A stretch of DNA of 64,000 nt from Cololabis saira (GCF_033807715.1 NC_084597.1:5226666-5290665); one strand, 5' to 3'; shown: positions 25,441 to 37,498, counted from the stretch's first letter. Numbers and translations: made by a program. Notes: generated by a model from the letters alone, not told the origin.

Positions 25441-26236
25441 AGGGGCCTCATTTAAAATGGACTGCGTAGGAGTCATACTAAAAGTGCACGTACACCCAAA
25501 AGCCGAAAATGCCGGGCGCAAAAAAAATCCGGATCAATAAAACCTTGTGCATGCACACCTGCACGCAATGTTCGCTTTATAAATCACAGTCCAGCTGGAA
25601 GGTTGCGCAGCTGAATCCGCCTCATATCCCACCCTCTACCCGCCCACTTTTTACCATAAATGCATATGGATGAGCCTACTGAGCATGCGCAGCGGCTTCC
25701 TGCAGCCTGTTTGGCGTCAGAATGAATGAGAGGTGTCCAGCCACCGTGACACTGACTTTCAAGGAGACTTAGATCTAGATGTTGTAGATGATGTGGAGGA
25801 CAGGAAAACCACATTATTTGGTGGTCACAGTAAAATTTAGAATAAGTATATAAATAGTATACAATAAAATAAAGCGAGTGAGTGGCAGCACGCCGTTGCT
25901 GCCCGTTAGTGCCACGACCACTGGGGACAGGGGGGACATGCCCCCCCGCCCCACTTTTCAAAATCATGTATTTGTCCCCCCCACTTTACAGTTTAAAAAC
26001 TAGCGGTAGGCTCAGCCTGTGATTGCAAATACTCAAGACTGACTGTGCGAAAGCGATGCGAAGACGGGAGCGGAGCCGCTCCCCGTCCTCCCCTCAGTGC
26101 TGCTCAGGGCTGATTTATGGTTCCGCGTCACACCAACGCAGAGCCTACGCCGTAGGGTATGCGGCGACGCGCACCATACGCCGTACCCTACGGCGTAGGC
26201 TCTGCGTTGGTGTAACGCGGAACCATAATTCAGGCT
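25441..26236. mobile_element. GGGCCTCAT element, copy 2, right side lost
   Basis: Starts CAGGGGCCTCATTTAAAATGG and follows the 8136 copy closely through the GGGGGGACATGCCCCCCC block to the PAL hairpin. After 26236 the two copies no longer match, and no ATGAGGCCC right end is found. Its left edge coincides with the end of a 45-bp direct repeat (25398-25442). Confidence 0.6.
26108..26236. repeat. PAL foldback hairpin, copy 2
   Basis: Arms GGCTGATTTATGGTTCCGCG and CGCGGAACCATAATTCAGGC. The inner stem is ACGCAGAGCCTACGCCGTAG against its near-exact complement, meeting at a short loop near 26170. It is the most symmetrical of the five copies. Confidence 0.85.
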
Positions 26237-26559
26237 TAAAAGTAAACACAACATGCGCGCACCCGGCATGACAGGCAGATACACACGGGGAGAAGAGACT
26301 ATTTCTTTAATTTTGATTTTGTTTAAAACTTTATCCTTATGAACGCAATTGTTATATAGTCCAACCTTATTTTAATCAGAACACTTTCTTTTTTCCTCTT
26401 CGGCTCGGGTTTAATTCACCGTACAAATTGTTACAGATTACTTTTGTAATACTGTATTTGACCCTCTTTGTACGTTTTGACCGTATAGAAACGTAAATCT
26501 TGCCATTGTAAGAATAAGATGTACCTTCTGTACTCTACTACCCTTACTTTTTAACAACT

Positions 26560-26712
26560 TGTGCTTTTAATTATTTTACATCTTTTCTTATCATTTTATT
26601 TCATTTTATTTGTAATTTACTGTTTAATCGTGTCTTGCTTTTAATGCTGATGTAAAGCACTTTGAATTACCTTGTGTTGAATTGTGCTATACAAATAAAC
26701 TTGCCTTGCCTT
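26560..26712 (+). repeat. LINE 3' tail (CTTGCCTTGCC type)
   Basis: Reads GTAAAGCACTTTGAATTACC, then GTGCTATACAAATAAACTTG and CCTTGCC. This is a 3' end shared by many fish LINEs. The same wording, shortened, stands at 42820-42842. No ORF is attached here. Confidence 0.6.
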
Positions 26713-27040
26713 TTATCTTTAACTAATCTGAAGATTTGAATAATGTAGATATTGTGTAGATATCTTTTTTGTACAATTTTGCAGTTATTGCAAATATTTA
26801 ACTTGAAAACAACAAGATCAAGGTGTGTTATATCCGTGGCAGTGATCCCGTCCTCCCTATTAAAACTATCATTTTAATGTGAAAACATTATGCATGGCCA
26901 TTATGATTAAGCTCAACTTGAATTTTGTTTTCCATACTTATTAAATGAAGAGTATGATGACTGTTTCTGAGGCTGTGTAGTTGAGACGGAGGGACATAGT
27001 GGATTTTATTTGATGAACACGTTCCCTTTGAGTGAACATT
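26713..27040. other. Unassigned DNA
   Basis: AT-rich, with nothing recognised. Confidence 0.4.
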
Positions 27041-27042
27041 TA

Positions 27043-27501
27043 CACACGTGGACAAAATTGTTGGTACCCCTCAGTTAAAGAAGGAAAAACCCACAATTCT
27101 CACTGAAATCACTTGAAACTTACAAAAGTAACAATAAATAAAAATGTATTGAAAATTAAATAATCAAAATCAGCCATTACTTTTGAATTGTTGATTAACA
27201 TAATTGCAGAACGCTCATTGACAAATACAGAAATCATTTAATTGCATTGATTGCGTCAAAAGGTTGTGCAACAAAATATTAAGTTATGGGTACCATCATT
27301 TTTGTCCAGCCCTATTTCATTAGTTTGTTTTTTTTAATAATTATGTTAATCAACAATTCAAAAGTAATGGCTGATTTTGATTATTTAATTTTTAATAAAT
27401 TTTTATTTATTGTTACTTTTGTAAGTTTCAAGTGATTTCAGTGAGAATTGTGGGTTTTTCCTTCTTTAACTGAGGGGTACCAACAATTTTGTCCACGTGT
27501 G
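27043..27501. mobile_element. Tc1 deletion derivative (MITE)
   Basis: Long inverted ends of about 170 bp beginning CACACGTGGACAAAATTGTT, with TA at 27041-27042 and 27502-27503. The middle (about 27208-27310) keeps the last codons of a Tc1 transposase (CAAAAGGTTGTGCAACAAAA region), now without the catalytic domain. The ends and middle match the larger Tc1 element at 58540-64000, so it is an internal-deletion relative of that family. Confidence 0.88.
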
Positions 27502-27503
27502 TA

Positions 27504-28607
27504 TATGAGCAAAGCAACCAAAAAGAAGGGATGTGCGTTTGGCTCTAAATTGAACATCAAACGGTTAATCAAGTGAGCTCTGATTGGTGATTATACTTCC
27601 ATATGGGCAGGAGAGAAGGAGTGAATTTCAGATCGACAGTATTTAATTGAATCATGAAGTTAGAGCGAGGTTGCCTTCTGAATTTTTAAATGATAATAGC
27701 AGGGGGTGGAAGTAAGATCTTGGCAACCAAAAGACGTGGTTAAGAAGAAATGCAAGAAAAGCAAGAGTAGCCTAGAGGTGAAAGAATTAAAAATGAAGTA
27801 GTTGCCTTTATTAAAAATGTTGCTAAGCTCAATTATAGTGATAAAAGACTCCCATGATGAACTATTTGAACAAAGAATGTTGGAAGAGAGCATCAAAGTG
27901 GGAGTTCTGGAATGAAGCCTAAAATCAATAATGCGCTGGAAGAATATAATCTGAGGTCACTTTACATTTCTTTTTCAAATGTGATCGGTATTCACAAGCA
28001 ATGTGGAGACACTCTAATGTAAGCCGGGCAAAAGGTTGCTATCACTGCACTTTTTTCTTTTCCTGCTCAACACAGTAAATGTGCCACGTTGCTTCTTCCC
28101 TGCCCTACATCGATGTCTTCCTGTTGTGCTGAGAGTACAGAAGCAGCACCGAGGATACGGCTCCGGCCGTCCTCACCTGGAGCCGGACCGGCCTCCGCAT
28201 CATCACAAATAACATCCACTCAATCAGCAAAGCCGACGCTGACGTCTTTTGGGGATAACATTCGAGTGTGTTGCTTTCTGGTGTCCCGAGCATTTGTCCC
28301 GGAGGATTCAATCAATGCTTCTCTGTTTGCCAAACTTGGCAACACGCACTGGGCATGGACTTCTGTGATTGAATGCGCGGCGAGTCAGAGAAAAACCTAC
28401 CAGCAGACAGTTTGCATATTTTTACGGGACTGATCAGATCCAGTATTCATATCATAATTGACTGATCAGATTTTGCCACAATCTGAAACAAATCAGGGTT
28501 TGAATAGGAGTAGAATAGAAGTTGCACCAATCAAAACCCCTAAATTTTATTGCTATGATAGCACTCATTGATTTATTGATTTATTTCTTTTTATATTATT
28601 TTTATAT
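27504..28607. other. Unassigned DNA with a GC-rich 400-bp block
   Basis: 28080-28437 is GC-richer, with a 114-codon frame on the plus strand that has no recognisable domain. It ends in the second copy of the 45-bp repeat (28393-28437). The rest is AT-rich and featureless. Confidence 0.35.
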
Positions 28608-29245
28608 TTAGGGCCCAAGCACTGACAGTGTGAAGATCCTATTGTATCTGTAGGAATTTTCCTTATCCTTTTTTTTCTTCTTCCAACGAAGTGAGGGATT
28701 TTTTTCCCCCTAAACGTGCCCCAAAAGTCACCAAATTTTGCACGTAAGCCAGGCCTGGCGAAAAAGTTGATATTTAATGGTTTGCATTAATGGGCGTGGC
28801 AAAATGGCTCAAAACCCCCCCCTAGAAAACTTTGTGCCTCAAGCCCCACAATACGGTTTGACGTACATGCACGAAAATCGGTACACACCTGTATCATGTC
28901 GCAACTTAAAGAAAAGTCTCTTGGCGCCATGGCCGAAACCCAACAGGAAGTCGGCCATTTTGAAATAATCGTGTAATTTTGGCGCAATTTATGCCATTCC
29001 CTCGGCAGTTAATACGGCCCGAACCGTAACGTGCACCCAGGTGTGTTATACATCAAAATGTGCGTCTCCATCCTGTGACGATGGGTATTACTTTTCTCAG
29101 TCAAAAGCGTTACCGTGGAGACGATAGACGCGAAAAAGCATCATCTGATTGGTCGATATCTGATAGTTTCTATTTTCTGCCATAACTTTTGAATGGTTTG
29201 ATATAGAGAGTCGTGGGTGGTGTCATCCGCTAAATCAGCGAGTCA
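28608..29245 (-). mobile_element. RC-A copy, reverse, 5'-truncated
   Basis: In reverse it ends GGGCCCTAA at 28608, with a degraded terminal hairpin (AAGCACTGACAGTGTGAAG). It contains one full module with the GGCCATGGCGCC block near 28926 and fades near 29245. The CCAAT/GC-box head is absent. Confidence 0.75.
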
Positions 29246-29369
29246 GAAAAAACCCCAAAAAGAAACGGGATCGATGAAAAGAAAAACAAATGAAAAGGAA
29301 GAAATATCATGATAATTATTAAGTTGTAGTATGTAGTAAGTAAGTATGTAAAGTTAAGCTCAAAATTGT

Positions 29370-29870
29370 AAAGTTAAGCTCAAAATGAATGATGTCGAAA
29401 TTGAACGAGTATGTGAAAATAAATTCTTGGGCGTGATAATTGATGATAAACTTGATTGGAAAACACATATTAAACAATATTAAATCTAAATTGTCCAAAA
29501 CCATTGCAATCCTATACAAGACAAAATAACTTTTAAATCAGAAATCCACTTACATACTGTACTGTTCACTCATTGTTCCATATATTACTTACTGTGTGGA
29601 GGTTTGGGGAAATACTTACATAACAAACATTGATCCAATAATTAAATTACAAAAGAGAGCCATAAGAATTGTAAATAATTCAAAATACTGCGACCCAACG
29701 AACCCACTGTAATAGTAAAAAAGGGTAGGCATCATATAAGCTACGGATTCAGTCTACACCCTTTTTGGTTCATTTATTTATATATCCAGCTTTACTGTGG
29801 TGCATGTTTTGATTTACTAATGGACCAAAATAAAACTTATTTGCCCCTCTAAGTTAAGTGGGTTTTCTTT
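29370..29870 (+). pseudogene. LINE reverse-transcriptase thumb/C-terminal remnant
   Basis: From 29398 the plus strand encodes, in broken frames, motifs that follow the reverse-transcriptase palm in L2/jockey-type LINEs. These are KFLGVIIDDKLDWKTHIK, then SLIVPYITYCVEVWGNTYI, then KLQKRAIRIVNNSKYCDPTN. A stop near 29481 interrupts the frame and a shift is needed beyond it. The catalytic FxDD box is not in the fragment. The copy is a dead relic with no recognisable tail. It belongs to a different LINE group from the fragments at 2551 and 41476. Confidence 0.7.
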
Positions 29871-30737
29871 TTTCTCTCTCTCTTTTTAGCACCATTGTCA
29901 TTTTTTTTATTTGAATCAAAAAAGGATACGACTATCTGTGTTTGACGACAGCTAATTTGTGTTATTTTATAACTTTGTTGTAGTTTGTTTTTTTTTAAAT
30001 TACGTTTATCGTTTATTTTTTAATTGCGTAATTTGTCATTTGTTTTGTATTTTTATTATTACATTAATTGAAATGTGATTTCTTAGGAAAAAAATAAAAT
30101 AAGCTTAGTCTTCTTTCTGTTCCCTTTCATTCAAGGAAAGAGATTTGTGTAATTATATTGAACGGTTTTGTTTTTCTTTTATTGATTGAAATAAAGGATA
30201 GAGGAAAGGAAACAAACAGGTTATGACACACAATTTGCAATATAATGAAAGGTTTTGCAACCCGTAACCATGTATTTTGTGACACGTCAACCTCAGCGTG
30301 CATGTTAAAATCAAGCTGTATTGACTCTTAACATCAACCTTTCACAAGTAAGACCAAAACAAGAAAGTGAAACAACTAAAGAAAGTGTATAAAACACCCA
30401 TTTTGTAAGTCAGTTTAGATAGTTTGTTCCGAATTGTAAAAATGAACCTCTTCTTATACTTTCTTGAAATCTGTACGGAGCCCAGATGAATTATCCCCCA
30501 GCAACGTCTGTAATGTTGACGAACGAGTCGGGGGCCGCTCGGGGTGGTTTGATTGGAAAATTACCTGATTGTCTAAGCCCCTCTTGTGCCAAACGTCCTG
30601 CCAGCTCGATCTGCCGTGTGTAAATTGCAGCAGTCGAGTGCCAGAAAAAAGACTCGGTAAGTATGTTTGGCAGAGCGGAGAGAACGGGGGTTTGAGGGCC
30701 GACTGACTAGACTGTCGGCAATTCAACAGCTAGAAGA
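29871..30737. other. Unassigned AT-rich DNA
   Basis: Contains T-rich low complexity to about 30110. 30454-30726 has a 90-codon minus-strand frame without recognisable motifs. Confidence 0.4.
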
Positions 30738-31049
30738 GTTTGCAAACTCCAGTTAGGTCACTGCAAACATTTTTATGTCACTGCAAACATTATTGTGTCA
30801 CTGCAAACTCCAGTTATGTCACTGCAAACATTAGTTAGGTCACTGCAAACTCCAGTTACGTCCCTGCAAACTCCAGTTAGGTCACTGCAAACATTATTAT
30901 GTCACTGCAAACATTATTACGTCACTGCAAACTCCAGTTACGTCACTGCAAACATTATTATGTCACTGCAAACATTATTACGTCACTGCAAACTCCAGTT
31001 ACGTCCCTGCAAACGTCAGTTAGGTCACTGCAAAATGTTTGCAGTGACC
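30738..31049. repeat. Minisatellite of alternating 20/21-bp units ending in a hairpin
   Basis: About 14 units, each opening GTCACTGCAAAC. One form continues ATTATTAT and the other TCCAGTTACG. They alternate irregularly. The array ends in a perfect inverted repeat: GGTCACTGCAAA, ATG, TTTGCAGTGACC (31023-31049). Confidence 0.9.
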
Positions 31050-31054
31050 TATGG

Positions 31055-31107
31055 GATGTTATACAGTATACTATACTATATACTAAACTATATACTATAT
31101 ACTATAC
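31055..31107. repeat. TATAC/TATAT low-complexity tract, split by insertions
   Basis: ACTATACTATATACTA-type text continues at 32384-32412 after two inserted elements. It is the target for both. Confidence 0.8.
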
Positions 31108-31774
31108 CAGGGGTTCCCAAACTTTTTTTGCCAGCCCCCCCTTTTGTACATAACAGAATTTTCAAGCCCCCCCCCCGACCCCGACACAGACACATCTTTT
31201 GCATTCAAATGCGACTGCAATTTATTTCATATATTGAACATATGTGAGAAAAAACTGTCCATCTCTGTAAAAATAGATTTTCAACCTGACCAGCTCACAG
31301 AGATTGAAACAACAACAAAACAAACAGGAGCCAAAATCTGAACATTTGCTCTACAAAAATTACACCTTTAATCCCCACATGTTTTCAGTGATGTGAGTGG
31401 GCTTGCTTCATGTGTGCAACACATTTCTTTTTTTTTCCTTGTTACTGTACAATACAGTATGCATTACTTTCAACATATTTTTTTACAAAAATAACCAGCT
31501 CCCCGAGGAAAAAAACCAGCAGCAACAGCTCAACAAATAACCAAAATTTCAAAAATGTCAGCTTTAATCTCCACACCTTTTCAGTGAGTGAGGTGGGCTT
31601 GTTCATGTTACAGATCCCCCCTATTTCATGTCTCTCTCTCACTGCACATATGTATTGAAGGCAAAATATTAGAGAAATAAAAAATCTTAAAAAAATATAT
31701 ATATATATTTTAATCTACCTTCCAACCTCGCCGCGCCCCCCGTAGGCCCCCCCCCCCCAGTTTGGGAACCACTA
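31108..31774. mobile_element. hATm-F (CAGGGGTTCCCAAAC ends)
   Basis: Left CAGGGGTTCCCAAACTTTTT, right GTTTGGGAACCACTA, flanked by the 8-bp target duplication TACTATAC (31100-31107, 31775-31782). The ends resemble Charlie-type hAT elements from established families. Two partial internal copies of a CCACAYCTTTTCAGTGA-like stretch occur near 31380 and 31570. No transposase motif is seen. Confidence 0.85.
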
Positions 31775-32104
31775 TACTATACTCAGAGCTTTCTGGGAGA
31801 TTTGTGAGGCCCTGTGCGAAATGGCCGAAATTTTTGGGTTTTTGGGGTCGGATCGGGTGTCTATATGCGCAATTTTAACTCTCCAATTAGCAAAATACTG
31901 GATACCTTCCCCTGCCTCATCATCATCTCTTGCCTCGACGCGGGGCCCCACGGCTGCTGGAGACCCGGTCAGATCGGTGATTTTTGTAACAAATTTATCA
32001 AACGAGCCTTTCAGAGAGGCATTAAACTCTTCCATTTTCTTTAGTTTTTTTCTTTTTTCATCCCTTGATGGAAATTTCCTGATTCTGTCTCGTTCTCTCG
32101 ACAT
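31772..32104 (-). pseudogene. N-terminal remnant of a hAT/ZMYM-type transposase ORF
   Basis: From an ATG at 32104 (minus strand) the product opens MSRERDRIRKFPSRDEKRKK, then KKMEEFNASLKGSFDKFV. I recall such a lysine-rich start with a GSFDKF-type box from the region ahead of the TTF-type zinc finger in fish hAT transposases annotated as ZMYM1-like. About 70 further residues have no motif. The stop falls just past the element's edge at 31772-31774, so the catalytic core and dimerisation domain are missing. An upstream in-frame ATG at 32227 exists but precedes the recognisable part. This is a remembered-family call, not a search result. Confidence 0.5.
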
Positions 32105-32383
32105 TGTGTGACAGTTTGTTCCAACTCCACCGTCTGGATCAGAGCAGCTTGTGTCTGCGCTTGGTCTGATCAGTTGTATTGAACAACAGACACGCGCATC
32201 ATTGCACATATATTTATTGATATGCACAGACTAGTACACATTTAGGTCTGTAATGGAACGTGACTGTTGATATTTACAAGGGAAAAAACAAAAAAAAAAC
32301 AAAACAAAGAAATTGAAAAAAAAAAAAAAAAAAAAAAGGCCCCGTGCGGTCGCACGGCTCGCACACCCCTTGCGGCAGCCCTG
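31784..32383 (-). mobile_element. hATm-G (CAGAGC/GCCCTG ends) with ORF remnant
   Basis: Begins CAGAGCTTTCTGGGAG and ends TTGCGGCAGCCCTG. The exact 8-bp target duplication is ACTATACT (31776-31783, 32384-32391). Its left target copy overlaps the right target copy of hATm-F. A 23-base A run lies at 32315-32337, followed by GGCCCCGTGCGGTCGCACGG. It carries the transposase remnant at 31772-32104. Confidence 0.8.
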
Positions 32384-32391
32384 ACTATACT

Positions 32392-34152
32392 ATATACTAT
32401 ATACTATATTATAGGACAATTGTAATATGGTCATGCCACTACTTGGCATGCCCATAATAAGAAGAAAAGGGAAACCTTTTCTGTTTACTAATATATCGCC
32501 TTCATTTTTCAGGTTTTTCCGGACGTGTTTTATTTTTGGGGGATTTTTTTTTTCCACATCAGAGCGGGGTCATGCTGTACACCCGCTGGTGCGCAGTGGG
32601 ACTTTTGCGACTTTAGCTTGTTAGCAAAATGCTAGCAACATTGCCCTTTGGGCCATTCTGGACGATTGTAATATGGTCATGCCAGATCCAGATTCACCTC
32701 TCAGTGATACGCTGAATCACAAAATACAGTCAGATTGACTGTTTTACAGGTTTCCTCTCATTTCTTATGCTTTTGCAAGTTTCTCTGCACTGTCTGCTCC
32801 AGCTGTATTTCTACAGTCATAGCAGAGATCCTTCCTAATCCATGGACTCACGAAACTCAACGAATTCACCCTTTTCTCACGACTCGGTGACACGTTAGAT
32901 GAAGTGTGAAGTCAGAATCACTGTAACATCATCACTTTTCCTCACTCCCTCTGCTCTGTCATTTTTCTAACTGACATTTCTGGCAAAACCAAAAGTCTGT
33001 CTGTAACTTTACTTTGATATAAGAAGATATAACCACATCAATCATTATATAGTCTTTACTATAGATTAACATTACATTTCAAAAGGCAGGATTTATACCT
33101 TTTTGATCACGTGGAGTCGAGAGATCTAAAATACAAACCTGTCGGATCCGAATCTGAGTCGTGACTTATTCAAAAGGAGCTGAATTTCACATCACGTGGC
33201 AAAGTGTCGGCGGCCAAATCAACAACATTCACACCTAGTCAATGTTTTCAGCGAGGTAATGAACACGTTCATAAGTGATGCAGCAAAAACATTTATTGGG
33301 AAAGTGAGATATTTTACACATTGGCCAATGTGGTTATTACACATCCTGTGTTGAGACCGAGTTGCGGAAAACACTGGGAAGACAACGGCCAAAATACAGA
33401 TTTTACAGCCTCCTACTTTGATGTGTCACTCCTCCTCGCCACCCAAAACAACAGCTATGCACCATTTTAAACCCTGATGAAAATAACATCACTTAACCCT
33501 CACAGAAAAAGGAAGAATTCCCACCTGATTATAGCATTACATCCATAATTCATCTGTTGTGAACTGACATACATTGGAGCAGGTTCACGGTAACTCACCA
33601 GTTACAGTCGCTGATTAAATCATGTATGAGATGCATTTACAGTTGGCACTGCCAATCTCCTCGTCGTCAGCGCACTGTCAGCAGTATGATTCAAACAGAA
33701 ACCTGAATAAAACACAAATCATTTCCCTGTCTCGCTCAGACAATGCTTCCTGCCAGATTTTGTTGAGGTTTTGTGGTAAAAATTGCATCTCAGCGTGACA
33801 AATGGCTCCAATATGTGCTAATCTGTGATTCTGTGATTATTCATAGTGCACACGCTTGTACTATTATACTTTATGTCTGACTCCGTCCTCGCGATCTTAA
33901 GAAATGCATTTAAGACTGATCAAAATAATCTTGGCACTTTGTGACTTCATGTTACTCAAAAATGCAGAGAGGAGTGTTAATGGAGTGAGGTGCCAATTTG
34001 GCGCAGCACTGGCAGCACGGCACTCAATTGAGAAGAGAAATTATTCATGCTAAGAGACTCCGTTAATGTGGATTTCCATTGCCTCTGCATTTTGATAGAA
34101 AGCAACAAGTCTATCATCCATTTGAATGTTTCAGAAACGTCTGAACAGTTTA
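32392..34152. other. Unassigned DNA
   Basis: After the last TATAC units (to 32412) this is featureless on both strands, apart from an approximate internal repeat (ATTGTAATATGGTCATGCCA at about 32419 and 32665). Confidence 0.4.
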
Positions 34153-34167
34153 GTTTATACATACAAC
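34153..34167. repeat. 15-bp target repeat, left copy
   Basis: GTTTATACATACAAC stands directly before hATm-A copy 4. GTTTATACATACAAT stands directly after it at 35128-35142. This is longer than the 8-bp duplications of copies 1, 2, 3 and 9. Confidence 0.85.
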
Positions 34168-34350
34168 TAGGGATGGGCGGTACGGACTAAAACATTTATC
34201 ACGATAATTTCTGGCATTTATCCCAATAACGATAAAAATGACGATAAAAAAAAATACCAATTCAACTCCACCTTTTTAACTATAAATCTATCTCACTCTC
34301 AGATCCACCATGTTTGTTACACAAAAACGTATCAACGGGAATTTATCTTT

Positions 34351-34398
<48 letters not shown>

Positions 34399-35127
34399 TC
34401 AGGCTCATTTCCTTCCTTCCTTCCTTCCTTCCTTCCTTCCTTCCTTCCTTCCTTCCTTCCTTCCTTCCTTCCTTCCTTCCTTCCTTCCTTCCTTCCTTCC
34501 TTCTTTCCTTTCTTCCTTCCTTCCTCCTGCCCTCTCCTTCCTTCTTCCCTTCCTCTTTTCTCCCTTCCTTCCTCCTTTCCTTGTTTTCTCCATTCCTTCT
34601 CCCCTTTCCTTCCTTCCTTCCTTCCTTCCTTCCTTCCTTCCTTCTGCTCTCTCCGTCCTTCTTCCCTTCCTCTTTTCTCCCTTCCTTCCTTCCTTCCTTC
34701 CTTCCTTCCTTCCTTCCTTCCTTCCTTCCTTCCTTCCTTCCTTCCTTCCTTCCTTCCTTCCTTCCTCCTGCCCTCTCCTTCCTTCTTCCCTTCCTCTTTT
34801 CTCCCTCCCTCCCTTCCTTCCTTCCTTCCTTCCTTCCTCCTGCCCTCTCCTTCCTTCTTCCCTTCCTCTTTTCTCCCTTCCTTCCTTCCTTCCTTCCTTC
34901 CTTCCTTCCTTCCTTCCTTCCTTCCTTCCTTCCTTCCTTCCTTCCTTCCTTCCTTCCTTCCTTCCTTCCTTCACGTACGTTGTGCGTGGATTTAACACAG
35001 AACCATAAATCAGTTTTACACAAAAACGTCATCAACAGGAATTTATCGTTTTTACCGCGAGATACAAATTCTTATCGTGGGGAATTTTTACGGTTTATCG
35101 TGAACGGTAAAATATCACCTATTCCTA
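34168..35127 (+). mobile_element. hATm-A copy 4
   Basis: Starts TAGGGATGGGCGGTACGG, ends AATATCACCTATTCCTA. Order inside: common left end, short CTTT array (about 34348-34400), AGGCTCATTT, CCTT array (34409-34972) with CCTGCCCTCTCCTTCC-type interruptions, ACGTACGTTGTGCGTGG, common right end. Confidence 0.92.
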
Positions 35128-35142
35128 GTTTATACATACAAT

Positions 35143-36109
35143 TAATGTATTTGGCTTTAAGGTTTAACTATGAAAAATTGACCTTTTAAAAAAGACATTC
35201 AGTCTATACTTGATGTCAAAATCAAAAGGGATATTGAAATGCAAGACTTTGGTTTTATCTTGCATCTCCATGTGTTTTATGTTATCTGATGCACAATCAA
35301 CCCAAAGCGAAGTATAATTAGCCTCCACGTTGTCTTCATTGTGTTTGACTCGGTGTAACACGAGCCCAGAGGGAACGGCATAAAGACCTGCTTTTCCCAC
35401 TGAATTTCACATTATTACACTTGTTTTAGTTCATCTCAAAAGTCAAATTATTCACATGTCCTGTGGCAAGACTTTCTTTTTTTTTTTATATTCAAGAATA
35501 CGAAAATTGCTCTGAGTTTTTCCCCTCAAACTCCACTTCAGTTTAGAAAAGAAACCCTCTGGAATTTGGAAACACGGTTATCTAATTGCCCTCACTCCTT
35601 CAGCTTCCGTCTGGTGTCACGTATCCCCCCGTGCTCTGTCTTTCTGTCACCCCGACTCCCCTAAAAAAGAGGATCAAGAGAAAGCCCCCTTCCAATTTCT
35701 CTCCACCTCTAATAGGCACTTTCCAGGGTTACATGATCACGGGGTGTCAAGATTAAAGAATGGCTACTGCTACCCAGGGCAGACATAGATGGGAGAAAAT
35801 AGCACTCCATAATTACTGATAAATCGAGCACACTGCCTCTTCTCCTTCCACTTCCTCCCCGTCCACCTGGCCCCGGTGTCAATGTGAGGGGCTGAGCAAG
35901 TTAAACCGAAGAGAAAAAAAAAGAAAGTTGACCACGCCAGCCACTTTTTCTTCACACTGCTGATATTGCAGTTAAGTTCTGGCAATTCAGGGCCAATCGA
36001 GCGACTTGAAGCTTTTATTCGCCGCCCCATCCGTCTCTCCTTGGAAGTGGGACGCTGAGTGCTGGACTCATAAGGTTTGCTTCATCCAGAGCACAATGGC
36101 ACCGGCTCA
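35143..36109. other. Unassigned DNA
   Basis: Looks single-copy. No coding motif, array or element end on either strand. Confidence 0.4.
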
Positions 36110-36278
36110 CGATGCACTATATCAAACTAAAATCCAGAGCAAACATAGGTAAGATGCCATGCAGCACATTTTTTTCCCTTTAATCTCTGACAGGGTTATG
36201 ACCTGTCTGAGCAAGCAGAGCGAGCAGAGCGAGCATCCCTCTTGGTCGGACACCGCGGGACTGCAATGTGAAGGACGG
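36110..36278. repeat. 169-bp direct repeat, left copy, abutting hATm-A
   Basis: Runs from CGATGCACTATATCAAAC to GTGAAGGACGG and matches 37499-37666 with about four substitutions and one deleted base. It ends at the exact base before the element. Confidence 0.92.

Positions 36279-37498
<1,220 letters not shown>

Noticed and set aside
28089..28433. 114-codon frame in GC-rich DNA as a host exon
   Set aside because: No recognisable domain and no convincing splice sites. The end runs into a duplicated 45-bp word. Left as unassigned.
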